From DATBWZ01 sp036514535 (GTDB lineage: Bacteria > JAMCPX01 > DATBWZ01), in contig DATBWZ010000050.1 in assembly GCA_036514535.1 (NCBI GenBank), positions 1 through 26,521 of the forward strand: DNA of 26,521 nucleotides, in the 5' to 3' direction. The position numbers were made by a program, and so were the translations under genes. This document shows, piece after piece, positions 1-8,128 of the stretch (its first letter is position 1; the number at the start of each line of letters is the position of its first letter). The notes under the pieces are model-generated. The model made no database searches and had not been told where the DNA came from. It was given only the letters and a program-made list of their open reading frames with translations.

Positions 1-3000
1 CCCCTGATGGTCAAGGTAGAAGTGCTGTCTCCCCGTAAGGGTGCGCCATGGGACAAGTTTCTCCACATTGTAGCAAAAAGGCGCATACGCCCTGCCCCTG
101 TCCATCAGTCCGGTCCAGATAGGGCTGTTTAGCAACCGCCTCGGTTGGGAAAGCAGATCATTATATGTAAAACTAACACCTCTATATCCTTCTGCGAGGT
201 CCATAAGCGGCAATCCAACATGCTCCTCTTCAGCTTTATATGCACGGTAACACATTTCGCCGTTTGTCTCAGGCGCAAGACGAAGGATAATATTTGCTGC
301 ATCAACTGCATCGTCAATAGAAGGATATTTCCCCCCGTTCCATCCAACCGGATTTTCTGTAGTCATCTGATCGTACACATCATCAATTTTCCAATTGATA
401 CCGTGAAAACCAATTCCATCATTTTTTACCCTTGGACCGTAAGAGACAAACTGGTTGTACAAATTCACATAATCCCTTTCAACAACTACAAGATTCGGCA
501 TTGTCTTTCCCGGAACAGGCTCGCACTCCCCTTTAGTCCAGTCTTTTATTGCCGGCTGGGCAAGTTCTGCAGGGGTGTCATGCAGAAGCGGCACTGTTAC
601 AATATCCCTGACAGGTTGCGGAAGATGCGTAGATGCCAATTCGCTTAAATTTTTTGCCAGCGTTTTAAATATATCCCAGTCCGATTTGGACTCCCAGCAC
701 GGCGGAACTGCTGCTGACAATGGATGTATGTAGGAATGAAGATCTGTGGAGTTTAAATCGTTCTTTTCATACCATGTTGCTGTTGGAAGAATTATATCAG
801 AATAAAGCGCAGATGTATCCATCCTGAAATTTATATCCACAATAAGATCAAACTTTCCCTCCGGAGATTCCCTCCAGGTAACCTCTTTGGCTGATCCATT
901 TGCTACCTCATCCGCAATTGCGTTTGTATGTGTACCAAGGTAGTGCTTGAGAAAGAATTCATGCCCCTTTGCGCTTGACATTAAAGCATTACCACGCCAG
1001 ATAAGCCATACCCTTGGCCAGTTTTCCGGAGCATCAGGGTCCTCAACTGCAAATTTGAGATTTTTATCTTTGAGTTGCTGAACAGTCCATTTTACAATCT
1101 CATCATTTGTTTTTACTCCTGCGCTCTCTGCCTGCCGTATAAGGTCCATAGGATTACGATTGAACTGCGGATAAAACGGCAGCCATCCGCTTTTCACAGC
1201 CCTTACCTGCATATCTACAGCATGACCCTTTGCAAAATCATTCCCTGGGGTAGTATGGTATTCTGTAAAATCCCGTTCATACCGCCACTGATCAGAATGT
1301 ACATAATGAAACGACGACGCATTCTGGAGCCTTGGCGGTTTTATCCAGTCAAGGGCAAAAGCAAGCGTTGCCCAGGGAGCAACAGGGGCGAGTTTTTCCT
1401 GCCCCACATAATGGTTCAGTCCGCCGCCGTTTTTGCCTATACACCCTGAGAGCATAAGCGCTACAATGCCAGAACGGTATATGAGATTGTTGTGGTACCA
1501 GTGATTGAGGCCTGGACCGATAATTATCATGCATCTGCCCTGCGTTTTTTCGGCAGTGGAACTCCATTCCCGGGCAAACTGAATAAGCGTCTTACTGGAT
1601 ATACCGGTAAACTTCTCCTGCCATGCAGGTGTATATGACATATCATCGTCGTAGCTTTCAGGATAATCTCCGCTGAGGCCTCTTCCAACACCGAATTGTG
1701 CCATCAATAGATCGTATATGGTTGTAACCGGAACCTTTCCATCCATTGTCTCTATGTATTTTACAGGTACTCCCCGCTTGTAAATCTTTCCGCTTGAAAA
1801 ATCCTTGATGTTAACGGACAAAATTCCGTCACTATTATTCAAGAATGTCAACTCTGGATCAATATTAGAATTATCCAATCCATCTTTCATTTCAAGATTC
1901 CACTCTCCTTTCTTTTTCTGCCAACGAAATCCTATTGTTCCTTTAGGCATTTTTACTTGTCCGGAATTTTTATCAAACACAAAGAATTTCCATTCCCCAT
2001 TCTCAACATCCTTGTAGCGATCTATTCTGTCCGCTCTTAACATTCTGCCGGGAGAGAAAGCATCACCATCCTTATCAAGAACAACCATAAAGGAAGCATC
2101 GGTGTATTTTTTAACATAATCAATGAAATAGGGTGACTTATTTTCATAATGGAACTCTTTCAGAATTACATGGTTAACGCTCATCCAGAAGGCGGCATCC
2201 TGTCCCTGCCTGACAGGGATCCACCAGTCAGAATATTTTGAGACCTGGCTGAAGTCTGGAGAAAATACAACAAGTTTTGTTCCATTATGCTTTGCCTCAG
2301 CAATAAAATGCACGTCAGGGGTGCGGGTCATGCTCAAGTTGCTCCCGCATATAGCTATAAATCTGCTGTTATACCAATCGGCACTCTCACAGACATCTGT
2401 TTGTTCTCCCCAGATCTCCGGAGAAGCAGGTGGCAAATCACAGTACCAGTCATAAAAACTCAGACACACGCCACCAAGAAGCTGCAGTAATCTTGCGCCC
2501 CCGGCATAACTCAGCATAGACATTGCCGGGATAGGAGAAAAACCAATAACCCTGTCGGGGCCATACTTTTTAATAGTGTAAATAATTGACGCAGAAATTA
2601 TTTCTGTAACCTCGTCCCAGTCAGATCTGCGGAAACCACCCTTTCCGCGAGCCTGCTGTATGCTTTTACGCTTGCTTGCATCTTCAACGATAGAAGCCCA
2701 TGCCTCAACCGGATCAGAATATCTTTTCTTTGCCTCCCTCCAGATACCCATTAATTTCCCACGCACAAATGGATATTTTACACGAATAGGGCTGTACAGA
2801 TACCATGAGAAGGATATGCCTCTCTGGCATCCTCTTGGCTCATAAGGCGGAAGCCCTTTCTCAAGACTCGGATAATCAGTCTGCTGAAGTTCCCAGACAA
2901 CTATGCCGTTTTTTACATAAACTCCCCACGAACAGCCTCCGGTGCAGTTTACACCATGCGTGCTTCTCACGACCTTATCATACTGCCATCTGTTACGGTA

Positions 3001-3054
3001 GAATTCCTCCCATCGCCTTACTTTGGGATTAAACTGGTCTTTAATCCATGTCAT
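1..3054 (-). CDS. narG: NarG-family molybdopterin oxidoreductase alpha subunit (partial, C-terminus outside window)
   Basis: Catalytic alpha subunit of a membrane-bound nitrate reductase or closely related nitrite oxidoreductase, carrying Mo-bisMGD and the FS0 [4Fe-4S] cluster. The frame is open for all 1018 visible codons and runs off the left edge; about 200 residues should be missing compared with the roughly 1247 of E. coli NarG. FS0 ligands appear as H33, C37, C41 and C76, and the Mo-ligand aspartate is D202 in the motif YDWYCDLPPASP, equivalent to E. coli D222. The visible end matches the NarG stretch WRTLTGRQHFYLDHQ. The N-terminus is about 16-20 residues shorter than in E. coli, with no twin-arginine signal, suggesting a cytoplasm-facing enzyme. 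The start is ATG one base after the cytochrome stop, with GGGAGG nine bases upstream. narH, narJ and narI would be expected to the left. The sequence cannot tell nitrate reduction from nitrite oxidation. Confidence 0.95.
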   Translation of the reverse strand, partial: MTWIKDQFNPKVRRWEEFYRNRWQYDKVVRSTHGVNCTGGCSWGVYVKNGIVVWELQQTDYPSLEKGLPPYEPRGCQRGISFSWYLYSPIRVKYPFVRGKLMGIWREAKKRYSDPVEAWASIVEDASKRKSIQQARGKGGFRRSDWDEVTEIISASIIYTIKKYGPDRVIGFSPIPAMSMLSYAGGARLLQLLGGVCLSFYDWYCDLPPASPEIWGEQTDVCESADWYNSRFIAICGSNLSMTRTPDVHFIAEAKHNGTKLVVFSPDFSQVSKYSDWWIPVRQGQDAAFWMSVNHVILKEFHYENKSPYFIDYVKKYTDASFMVVLDKDGDAFSPGRMLRADRIDRYKDVENGEWKFFVFDKNSGQVKMPKGTIGFRWQKKKGEWNLEMKDGLDNSNIDPELTFLNNSDGILSVNIKDFSSGKIYKRGVPVKYIETMDGKVPVTTIYDLLMAQFGVGRGLSGDYPESYDDDMSYTPAWQEKFTGISSKTLIQFAREWSSTAEKTQGRCMIIIGPGLNHWYHNNLIYRSGIVALMLSGCIGKNGGGLNHYVGQEKLAPVAPWATLAFALDWIKPPRLQNASSFHYVHSDQWRYERDFTEYHTTPGNDFAKGHAVDMQVRAVKSGWLPFYPQFNRNPMDLIRQAESAGVKTNDEIVKWTVQQLKDKNLKFAVEDPDAPENWPRVWLIWRGNALMSSAKGHEFFLKHYLGTHTNAIADEVANGSAKEVTWRESPEGKFDLIVDINFRMDTSALYSDIILPTATWYEKNDLNSTDLHSYIHPLSAAVPPCWESKSDWDIFKTLAKNLSELASTHLPQPVRDIVTVPLLHDTPAELAQPAIKDWTKGECEPVPGKTMPNLVVVERDYVNLYNQFVSYGPRVKNDGIGFHGINWKIDDVYDQMTTENPVGWNGGKYPSIDDAVDAANIILRLAPETNGEMCYRAYKAEEEHVGLPLMDLAEGYRGVSFTYNDLLSQPRRLLNSPIWTGLMDRGRAYAPFCYNVEKLVPWRTLTGRQHFYLDHQG

Positions 3055-3055
3055 A

Positions 3056-3577
3056 TTAGGTCGCCTCCCTTTTTGTTGACATTTTCACCATCGTTTTGCA
3101 AATAGATACTAATCTCTTGCGCCATAAAAAATTAATTAAAAACATCGACAAAGTACTCCCCCCAATTATCGCTATAAAAAATTTATGATCCATACTGACA
3201 GCAGTATCATTCTCCGCTATTTTGAAAAAGGCTAACAGGTTTGCCTGCTCATCAGAAGTCAATGGTTTTTTTTCGTAAATTGGCATCATAGTCGGAAAGG
3301 GAAGGTCGGAGAGAATTGAACTGACCCCATCTTCACCATATTGTCCGTAAATATTTGTGAGATCTGGACCGAGTGCACCACCGCCAAAAGCGCCTATGTT
3401 TGCCATATTGTGACACGCAATACAAGCTGGTCCGCCGTTACGGAATTTTTCTGCCCCGGCAAATAGCCTTCTGCCTGATTCCGGACCGACTGCCGGAACT
3501 GCCGCAAAAGCGGGCATCATTACACTATATGTTATCTGGAACCCCAACATGCAAATTAAAATTATTTTGGCCTTCAT
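3056..3577 (-). CDS. Membrane-anchored monoheme cytochrome c of the nar operon
   Basis: A 173-residue exported class-I-like cytochrome c. It has a signal peptide (residues 1-26, ending AFAA), one heme motif CIACH (C52, C55, H56), a likely axial methionine at M97 or M98 in FPTMMP, and a C-terminal membrane helix at about 132-152 followed by a positively charged tail. The heme domain should therefore sit in the periplasm, tethered to the inner membrane. It has a strong GGAGGG site, starts 21 bases after the MarR-type gene and ends one base before narG, so it is almost certainly co-transcribed. Cytochrome c genes lead nar or nxr clusters elsewhere (NarC in Thermus; a class I cytochrome before nxrA in Nitrobacter). 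By analogy it exchanges electrons with the NarI subunit or the quinone/cytochrome pool. The exact partner is an inference. Confidence 0.9.
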   Translation of the reverse strand: MKAKIILICMLGFQITYSVMMPAFAAVPAVGPESGRRLFAGAEKFRNGGPACIACHNMANIGAFGGGALGPDLTNIYGQYGEDGVSSILSDLPFPTMMPIYEKKPLTSDEQANLLAFFKIAENDTAVSMDHKFFIAIIGGSTLSMFLINFLWRKRLVSICKTMVKMSTKREAT

Positions 3578-3598
3578 GAATTTTCCTTCCCTCCGTAA

Positions 3599-4225
3599 TT
3601 AACTTTTTTTAATCATTCTATAATCGGGACAATCAAGTTTAAGTTCATAATCGGCAACAGGAGAATCGGTAAGCGTACAATAATGCGGCTTGTCTTTGGT
3701 AATATAAACATTCTTCCTGAAATTATTGCACGTAATACACATCCTTACTACCGGGATAATTCCGACATTATGCAATTCTTTGATAAACTTCATCAAAAAC
3801 AGCATAATTAATTCCTTCTCTGCAGAGTCAAAGCTTTTAAATTGATTTTTTATAATATCAGCCCAGTTTGACAATCGTTTACCGAGCCTCTTCCCTGATG
3901 GGGTTAAATTAAGCACTGCCACCCTGGCATCGCGTTTAAGCGCTTTTTTTAAAACAAGATTCTTTCTGCAAAGAGATTTAACAGCATCACTAACTGTCGC
4001 CTGGGTAAGTCCAAACTCCAGAGCTATATTGCTTACAATTCGCTGGCTGAAGGGATGACTTTGCAAATAAAGAAGAAATTGAAATTGAATTGGACTCAGA
4101 TTCTCCTTTTTCGCAATCTCCCATAATTGGGTTTTAAAAACACGGGAAAGCCGCTCCAGTAGAACCAGCATCTTATTATCTACATCCGCGAATCTTCTTC
4201 TTGACATTAAATAGTGAGCAGCCAT
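3599..4225 (-). CDS. MarR-type winged-helix regulator with C-terminal cysteine cluster
   Basis: A 208-residue DNA-binding regulator. Residues about 20-150 look like a MarR fold: the recognition-helix region is near 64-90 (IALEFGLTQATVSDAV), followed by a wing with basic residues (KRDARVAVL, ending in LTPSGK). Beyond the usual MarR length of about 150 is an extension with C163, C166, C183 and C199 plus H181 (CxxC, then HYC, then DCP). Such a set could bind zinc or an Fe-S cluster. It is the first gene of the cytochrome-narG operon, and its promoter carries a palindrome over the expected transcription start, so autoregulation and control of the whole operon are likely. The signal sensed is unknown; redox, oxygen or nitrogen oxides are inferences. 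No well-spaced ribosome binding site is visible: GGAG lies 18 bases from the ATG. Confidence 0.85.
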   Translation of the reverse strand: MAAHYLMSRRRFADVDNKMLVLLERLSRVFKTQLWEIAKKENLSPIQFQFLLYLQSHPFSQRIVSNIALEFGLTQATVSDAVKSLCRKNLVLKKALKRDARVAVLNLTPSGKRLGKRLSNWADIIKNQFKSFDSAEKELIMLFLMKFIKELHNVGIIPVVRMCITCNNFRKNVYITKDKPHYCTLTDSPVADYELKLDCPDYRMIKKS

Positions 4226-4237
4226 AATTTAATTTTA

Positions 4238-4250
4238 TTAGGACTCCTAA
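4238..4250 (-). promoter_or_regulatory. Candidate MarR operator, 13-bp perfect palindrome
   Basis: TTAGGAGTCCTAA is a perfect 6-1-6 palindrome starting two bases after the -10 box of the MarR-type gene's promoter and covering the expected +1. This is a classic repressor site position, and MarR dimers bind short palindromes. Assignment to this regulator is inferred from position. Confidence 0.55.
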
Positions 4251-4252
4251 AT

Positions 4253-4280
4253 ATTTTACGAAAAAAAACGCTTGTGTCAA
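4253..4280 (-). promoter_or_regulatory. Sigma-70-type promoter of the marR-cytochrome-narG operon
   Basis: -35 TTGACA at 4280-4275, 16-bp spacer, -10 TAAAAT at 4258-4253. Expected transcription start is near 4246, about 20 bases before the ATG and inside the palindrome. Confidence 0.7.
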
Positions 4281-4320
4281 CTATTTTCTAAAAAAATCCG
4301 AAATATCTGATTAAAAAATT

Positions 4321-4402
4321 GCCGGGAGAGGGAGTTGAACCCTCATGGGGTTGCCCCCGGGGGATTTTGAGTCCCCTGCGTCTTCCATTCCGCCATCCCG
4401 GC
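4321..4402 (-). tRNA. tRNA-Leu (anticodon CAA)
   Basis: The minus-strand sequence folds as a type II tRNA of 82 bases. The acceptor stem pairs GCCGGGA with TCCCGGC, the anticodon stem is GGGGA/TCCCC around the loop CTCAAAA (anticodon CAA), there is a long variable arm, and the T-loop contains GTTCAAC. The 3' CCA is not encoded. It lies between the diguanylate cyclase gene and the nar operon promoter, read in the same direction. Confidence 0.96.
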
Positions 4403-4414
4403 AAAATTATTTAT

Positions 4415-4442
4415 ATTATACAAAAGTTTTTGCGGATAGCAA
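4415..4442 (-). promoter_or_regulatory. Promoter of tRNA-Leu
   Basis: TTGCTA at 4442-4437, 16-bp spacer, TATAAT at 4420-4415, placing the start a few bases before the mature tRNA 5' end at 4402. It begins 8 bases after the stop of the upstream cyclase gene. Confidence 0.65.
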
Positions 4443-4449
4443 CGGAACA

Positions 4450-6582
4450 TTAAACCACACCCGCACTTCTCAAGCCCTCATATGTCTGGGTTTGGTTTCT
4501 GCCTGACTCTTTAGCATAATAAAGGCTCTGATCCGCCCTATCAATGAGATCCTGCTTGGTTTTTGCATCTGAAGGAAAGGACGCAATCCCGATGCTTACA
4601 GTAATGAAAAGTTCATCCCTGCTGTTGAATATAAAAGTGCTTTTTTCCACACCCTTTCTGATCCTTTCCGCAATCACAATGGTATCTTTTGTAGTAGCAT
4701 TTGGAAGGATAACAGCAAATTCTTCTCCCCCATATCTGCATGTATAATCAATTTCCCGGACAAATTTCTTCATAATGTTCGCCACCCTTTTCAATACCTC
4801 GTCTCCTACAGGATGCCCTCTCGTATCATTCACATTTTTGAAGTAATCAATATCAAGCAGCAATAATGAAAAACCGGTATTGTAGCGCAATACCCTTTTG
4901 ATTTCCATATCAAGGATCTCCTGAAACCTCCGGTGATTATAAAGTTTTGTCAATCCGTCTGTCACAGCCATTGCCTCCATCTGCTTATAGATCCTTGCAT
5001 TTTCAATTGCAACTGTGACCTGGTTGCCAAGCACTTCAAATATTTCCGATTCATAGGTAGTGAAAAAATGGCTCTTCACGCTGCCGAATATCATTGCCCC
5101 AATGCTGTTGTTTTTCATATTCAGAGGGATAAGCAATAGTGAAAGAAATTCAGGCGACTGGAGTTTACCGCCGAACAGCGGTTGAAGCGTTTTTTTTTGG
5201 CTTGAATCTCCGATAAGGTAGGTCTTGTTGTGATTCTGAAGAATGTATCCAGTAAGGCTGCCTTCCGATGTAAATTCTTTTTGAATCATGTTCTCCCTGT
5301 TCTTGCCAACGAACGAACTTATAGTAAGTGATTTCTGCGCCTGTTCCCAGAACACAATGGCGCCGAAGTCAAAACTGACAATCCGCAGAGCAGAATCAAG
5401 GGTAACAGAAAGAACATCAGAAAGGTTAAGGCTTGAAGCAAGTTTTTTGCTCACCTCATAAAATGAAGCGAATTCCACCATTTCCGATAATATCTGGTTC
5501 TGGATTTCCGTATTTTCAATGGTTTCCAGTATCTGGTTGCCCATAACAATAAGAAGTTTTTTATGCTCCTCATTGAAAGCCTGCACATCAATGCTGTCAC
5601 CGCAGAGAATTCCAGATACAGCGTCTTCTCCGTCTTTCATAATTGGAACAGCGAGGAATGTCCTTATTCCTGGATTACGCGAGTAATAAGGAATGCCGCG
5701 AACACCGTTAAATTCAGAAAGATATATTGATTTTTTTTTGTTAAACACCCACCCAAGCACTCCCTGGCGGACATCAATATTGTCCACAGCAATATCATCT
5801 GTGTCGGATATCACATCCCGCACATGAAACCTCTCCGTTTTGTTATCTTTCAAAAAGAGAACGCATGAATGCGAATGTAGGCTTTGTTTTACAACCTCCA
5901 TTGCCCTGTGGATCTTTTCATCCAGAGCTAACGAGGACCGCAGGAACCTCTTTTGCCGTTCTTCCCTGGAAATAAGTCCGGGATCCGAAAAATTCATCTG
6001 TGGATGGGACGGATTCTGGAGGGATTCCGCTTTCTGTATAATATTTTTATATTTGATTTCAACCCGGTCTTTTTCGCGTGATTCAGCAAAGAGATATAAT
6101 CCTATAGCAGATGAAAAAAGAATATTTATAAAAAAATTAATCGCGGGTGTTTTTAACACAAAAGGTCCCGGCTCCTGAAATGTCATGGAAAGATCGAGAA
6201 AAAGAATTATGGACGAGGAAAACATTCCGTATAACCAGCCGGATAACGCCGTAATAAGCGAAACAGAGATATAATTCATTGTATAAATCTGAGGAAAATG
6301 ATAATGGAACTGCTGAATTGCAATGTTCGTGCCTGCAAGAAGGAGAAGGGAAAACCCATTTCTATGATTGTCATCCTGTTTAAAAAAAACAATATAGAAC
6401 GAGATTGAAAGCGTAAACAAAAGGAGGCAAATCAACACAATATGCAGTATGTCGTAAAGTTTGTGGGGTGTAAAATATCCGAGAGAAAGAGTTACAAGTA
6501 TTATGCCCGCAATACCTGCCGAAAAATTTTCTCTGAAAAAGCTGAAATATTTTTTCCCGAAGAATTCACGGACAAGCTTCAA
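4450..6582 (-). CDS. Membrane GAF-GAF-GGDEF diguanylate cyclase
   Basis: A 710-residue protein predicted to make cyclic di-GMP. Hydrophobic segments in residues 20-165 form an N-terminal membrane region with several helices. Two GAF-like sensor domains follow at about 215-357 and 375-530, then a GGDEF domain at about 540-700. The active-site motif is GGEEF at 618-622 (GGDEF variant known to be active) and an allosteric I-site RxxD is intact at R609-D612, so product inhibition is expected. The DxD-like metal site LLLDIDYFK is also present. No EAL or HD-GYP domain is seen. The gene starts with TTG two bases after the FtsB-like stop; no other start is close and the binding site is weak, so the start is less sure than the identity. 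It appears to be the last gene of the tolQ-tolR-ftsB group. Ligands of the GAF domains are unknown. Confidence 0.92.
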   Translation of the reverse strand: MKLVREFFGKKYFSFFRENFSAGIAGIILVTLSLGYFTPHKLYDILHIVLICLLLFTLSISFYIVFFKQDDNHRNGFSLLLLAGTNIAIQQFHYHFPQIYTMNYISVSLITALSGWLYGMFSSSIILFLDLSMTFQEPGPFVLKTPAINFFINILFSSAIGLYLFAESREKDRVEIKYKNIIQKAESLQNPSHPQMNFSDPGLISREERQKRFLRSSLALDEKIHRAMEVVKQSLHSHSCVLFLKDNKTERFHVRDVISDTDDIAVDNIDVRQGVLGWVFNKKKSIYLSEFNGVRGIPYYSRNPGIRTFLAVPIMKDGEDAVSGILCGDSIDVQAFNEEHKKLLIVMGNQILETIENTEIQNQILSEMVEFASFYEVSKKLASSLNLSDVLSVTLDSALRIVSFDFGAIVFWEQAQKSLTISSFVGKNRENMIQKEFTSEGSLTGYILQNHNKTYLIGDSSQKKTLQPLFGGKLQSPEFLSLLLIPLNMKNNSIGAMIFGSVKSHFFTTYESEIFEVLGNQVTVAIENARIYKQMEAMAVTDGLTKLYNHRRFQEILDMEIKRVLRYNTGFSLLLLDIDYFKNVNDTRGHPVGDEVLKRVANIMKKFVREIDYTCRYGGEEFAVILPNATTKDTIVIAERIRKGVEKSTFIFNSRDELFITVSIGIASFPSDAKTKQDLIDRADQSLYYAKESGRNQTQTYEGLRSAGVV

Positions 6583-6584
6583 TT

Positions 6585-6869
6585 TTATCGCTTCTTAAAT
6601 TGAATTACAATCTCGTCCTTTTTTATCATTCCGAGTTCTTCACGGGCAACCCGTTCCACGGTCTTTCTGTCAGATTTCAAAAAAGTAACCAGTTCCCGCA
6701 TTGCCTGATTCTTAGCGTCTATCTCCCGCACTTCGTTTTCAATTTGTTCCACTTGTGACCGGAGTCTCTTTATCTGAAGAGCGCCATTTTTTCCAAAAAA
6801 ACTGTATATCAAAGAAGAACCTATGAATATGGAAAGAATTATATAATAAAATCTTCTCATAACTGTCAA
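6585..6869 (-). CDS. ftsB: FtsB/DivIC-family septum formation initiator
   Basis: A 94-residue bitopic membrane protein of the septum formation initiator family, which in E. coli bridges FtsL and FtsQ in the divisome. It has a short N-terminus, one membrane helix at about 7-24, a coiled coil at about 28-62, and the characteristic tail VARRELGM-like stretch VAREELGMIKKDE followed by IVIQF. The start is either TTG at 6869 (taken here) or ATG at 6860, three codons on; neither has a clear ribosome site. It sits between tolR and the diguanylate cyclase, two bases from the latter. A 96-base AT-rich gap separates it from tolR and holds TATAAT-like boxes without a convincing -35. Confidence 0.85.
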   Translation of the reverse strand: MTVMRRFYYIILSIFIGSSLIYSFFGKNGALQIKRLRSQVEQIENEVREIDAKNQAMRELVTFLKSDRKTVERVAREELGMIKKDEIVIQFKKR

Positions 6870-6965
6870 TTCTCTGCCATCTTTTTATAAGACATATATA
6901 TTATAGTTATTATACTAAAAATATTATTATTTATAAACTTAATTTCTAAAATTCCGCTATTATGT

Positions 6966-7421
6966 CTATTCGCCGCTTTCATCCCGCAGCAGCGGAGAAG
7001 CCTTGCCCCCGGAATCGAATCTTTGCCTTGTAGCAATGGCAATTCTTTTAAGACCGCTGTTTCTTGCAATATCCATAATCTCCACCACCAAACCATGCAC
7101 GACATTCCTGTCCGCCTGAATAATCAAAAGGGCATCCGGGTTTTTTAATGATGCATTATAAAAGTAATCCGGCAGACTGGCAAGAGATGCAGATTTACTG
7201 TCAACCATAATACCCCCCTCCGGGGTAACGGATACAATTATCTCCTTTTCTTTTTGGACTATTTCCTGGGCTGAGGATTCAGGAAGATCAACTTTTATCC
7301 CCGGAGTAAGCATAAAATTCATTGAAAGGGCAAAAAAGATCATCAGGTTAAACACTACATCAACAATAGGCGTAATGTCAATCTGAACGCCGCCTGAATT
7401 TTCATTAGTCGTAAATTTCAT
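6966..7421 (-). CDS. ExbD/TolR-family energy-transducing membrane protein
   Basis: A 151-residue partner of the proton channel encoded just upstream. It shows the family layout: short cytoplasmic start, one membrane helix at about 17-36 with the essential proton-pathway aspartate D21 (TPIVDVVFN), then a periplasmic domain ending in the conserved pattern LLIIQADRNV and VVEIMDIARNSGLKRIAIAT. The ATG overlaps the TolQ-like stop as ATGA, indicating coupled translation. No TonB, TolA, TolB or Pal is in the window, so whether it powers Tol-Pal, TonB-type uptake or something else is open. The C-terminal tail after about 135 is not family-typical. Confidence 0.9.
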   Translation of the reverse strand: MKFTTNENSGGVQIDITPIVDVVFNLMIFFALSMNFMLTPGIKVDLPESSAQEIVQKEKEIIVSVTPEGGIMVDSKSASLASLPDYFYNASLKNPDALLIIQADRNVVHGLVVEIMDIARNSGLKRIAIATRQRFDSGGKASPLLRDESGE

Positions 7422-8032
7422 TTCCTGTCATCAATCCGCTGTAAGAGCGCAAATGCCCCCTCTTCCATGAACGAAGCATAAGCACGGGCACGGCCAAGGA
7501 GATACTTATACGCAACAACGGTTGGAATTGCAACTGTAAGCCCGGCAGCGGTAGTGTAAAGCGCTTCGGATATTCCTCCCGCAAGACTCCCGGGGTTAAC
7601 AACCGTTTCAAGGGAGATTACTGCAAATATTTTAATCATACCTGAAATTGTCCCAAGAAGACCAAGAAGAGTACTCACGCTTGCTATTGTGTTCATTGCT
7701 TCAAGACGCTTTTCTAAGTTTTTAACTTCCTTCTTCCCGGTCTCCTCCATTGACTCTTTTAAAACCTCTTTGCCAGCCATTATATTCCTCAACGCAGTCA
7801 GAACAATCCTGGCCATTGATGAAGATTCCTTGTAGCAGAAAGCTGATGCTTCTGAAATTTTATTTTCCCTTACAAGTTCAAAAATACTATCCAAAAATCC
7901 CTCGGGGATAACCCCGTTTTTCCTGAAAACCCATACTCTTTCCATAAATATTGCAAGGGAAACTACGGAACAGAGAATTATAGGATACATAAAAAATCCG
8001 CCTTTCTGAATAAAATCCCACAGTGTATTCAT
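7418..8032 (-). CDS. ExbB/TolQ/MotA-family proton channel
   Basis: A 204-residue inner-membrane proton channel subunit. Membrane segments are at about 14-32, 112-138 and 155-178, with the family signatures LGLLGTISGMI in the second and ALYTTAAGLTVAIP in the third, and a large cytoplasmic loop between the first and second. It works with the ExbD/TolR protein whose start overlaps its stop by four bases. The ATG has AAGGAG five bases upstream and a promoter ends about 23 bases upstream, so it opens the tolQ-tolR-ftsB-cyclase group. TolQ versus ExbB cannot be decided without the missing partner genes. Confidence 0.92.
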   Translation of the reverse strand: MNTLWDFIQKGGFFMYPIILCSVVSLAIFMERVWVFRKNGVIPEGFLDSIFELVRENKISEASAFCYKESSSMARIVLTALRNIMAGKEVLKESMEETGKKEVKNLEKRLEAMNTIASVSTLLGLLGTISGMIKIFAVISLETVVNPGSLAGGISEALYTTAAGLTVAIPTVVAYKYLLGRARAYASFMEEGAFALLQRIDDRK

Positions 8033-8054
8033 GCTACTCTCCTTAATTTTACGG

Positions 8055-8082
8055 ATTATACAATAAAATTTATACGAAGCAA
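8055..8082 (-). promoter_or_regulatory. Promoter of the tolQ-tolR-ftsB-cyclase group
   Basis: TTGCTT at 8082-8077, 16-bp spacer, TATAAT at 8060-8055, followed by AAGGAG and the ATG at 8032. Confidence 0.6.
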
Positions 8083-8128
8083 ATCAAAAACACAATTCAG
8101 ACAAATCATGCGCTCAATATTGAGTTAC

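Noticed and set aside
145..2845. Several open frames on the plus strand opposite narG
   Set aside because: They are antisense shadows of a continuous, strongly conserved NarG frame on the minus strand and have no recognisable domains.
1..3054. Possible narG pseudogene because no complete frame is bounded in the window
   Set aside because: I read the minus-strand frame in many places along its length, including the left edge, and found it open and conserved; it is simply cut by the window edge.
6866..7105. A 79-residue frame between tolR and ftsB
   Set aside because: Most of it lies in another frame of tolR; the remainder is the AT-rich gap and shows no domain.
8113..8124. 12-bp palindrome CTCAATATTGAG between the unrecognised gene and the tolQ promoter
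   Set aside because: It has no loop, no T-tract and sits 30 bases upstream of the -35 box; a single short AT-rich palindrome is too likely by chance.
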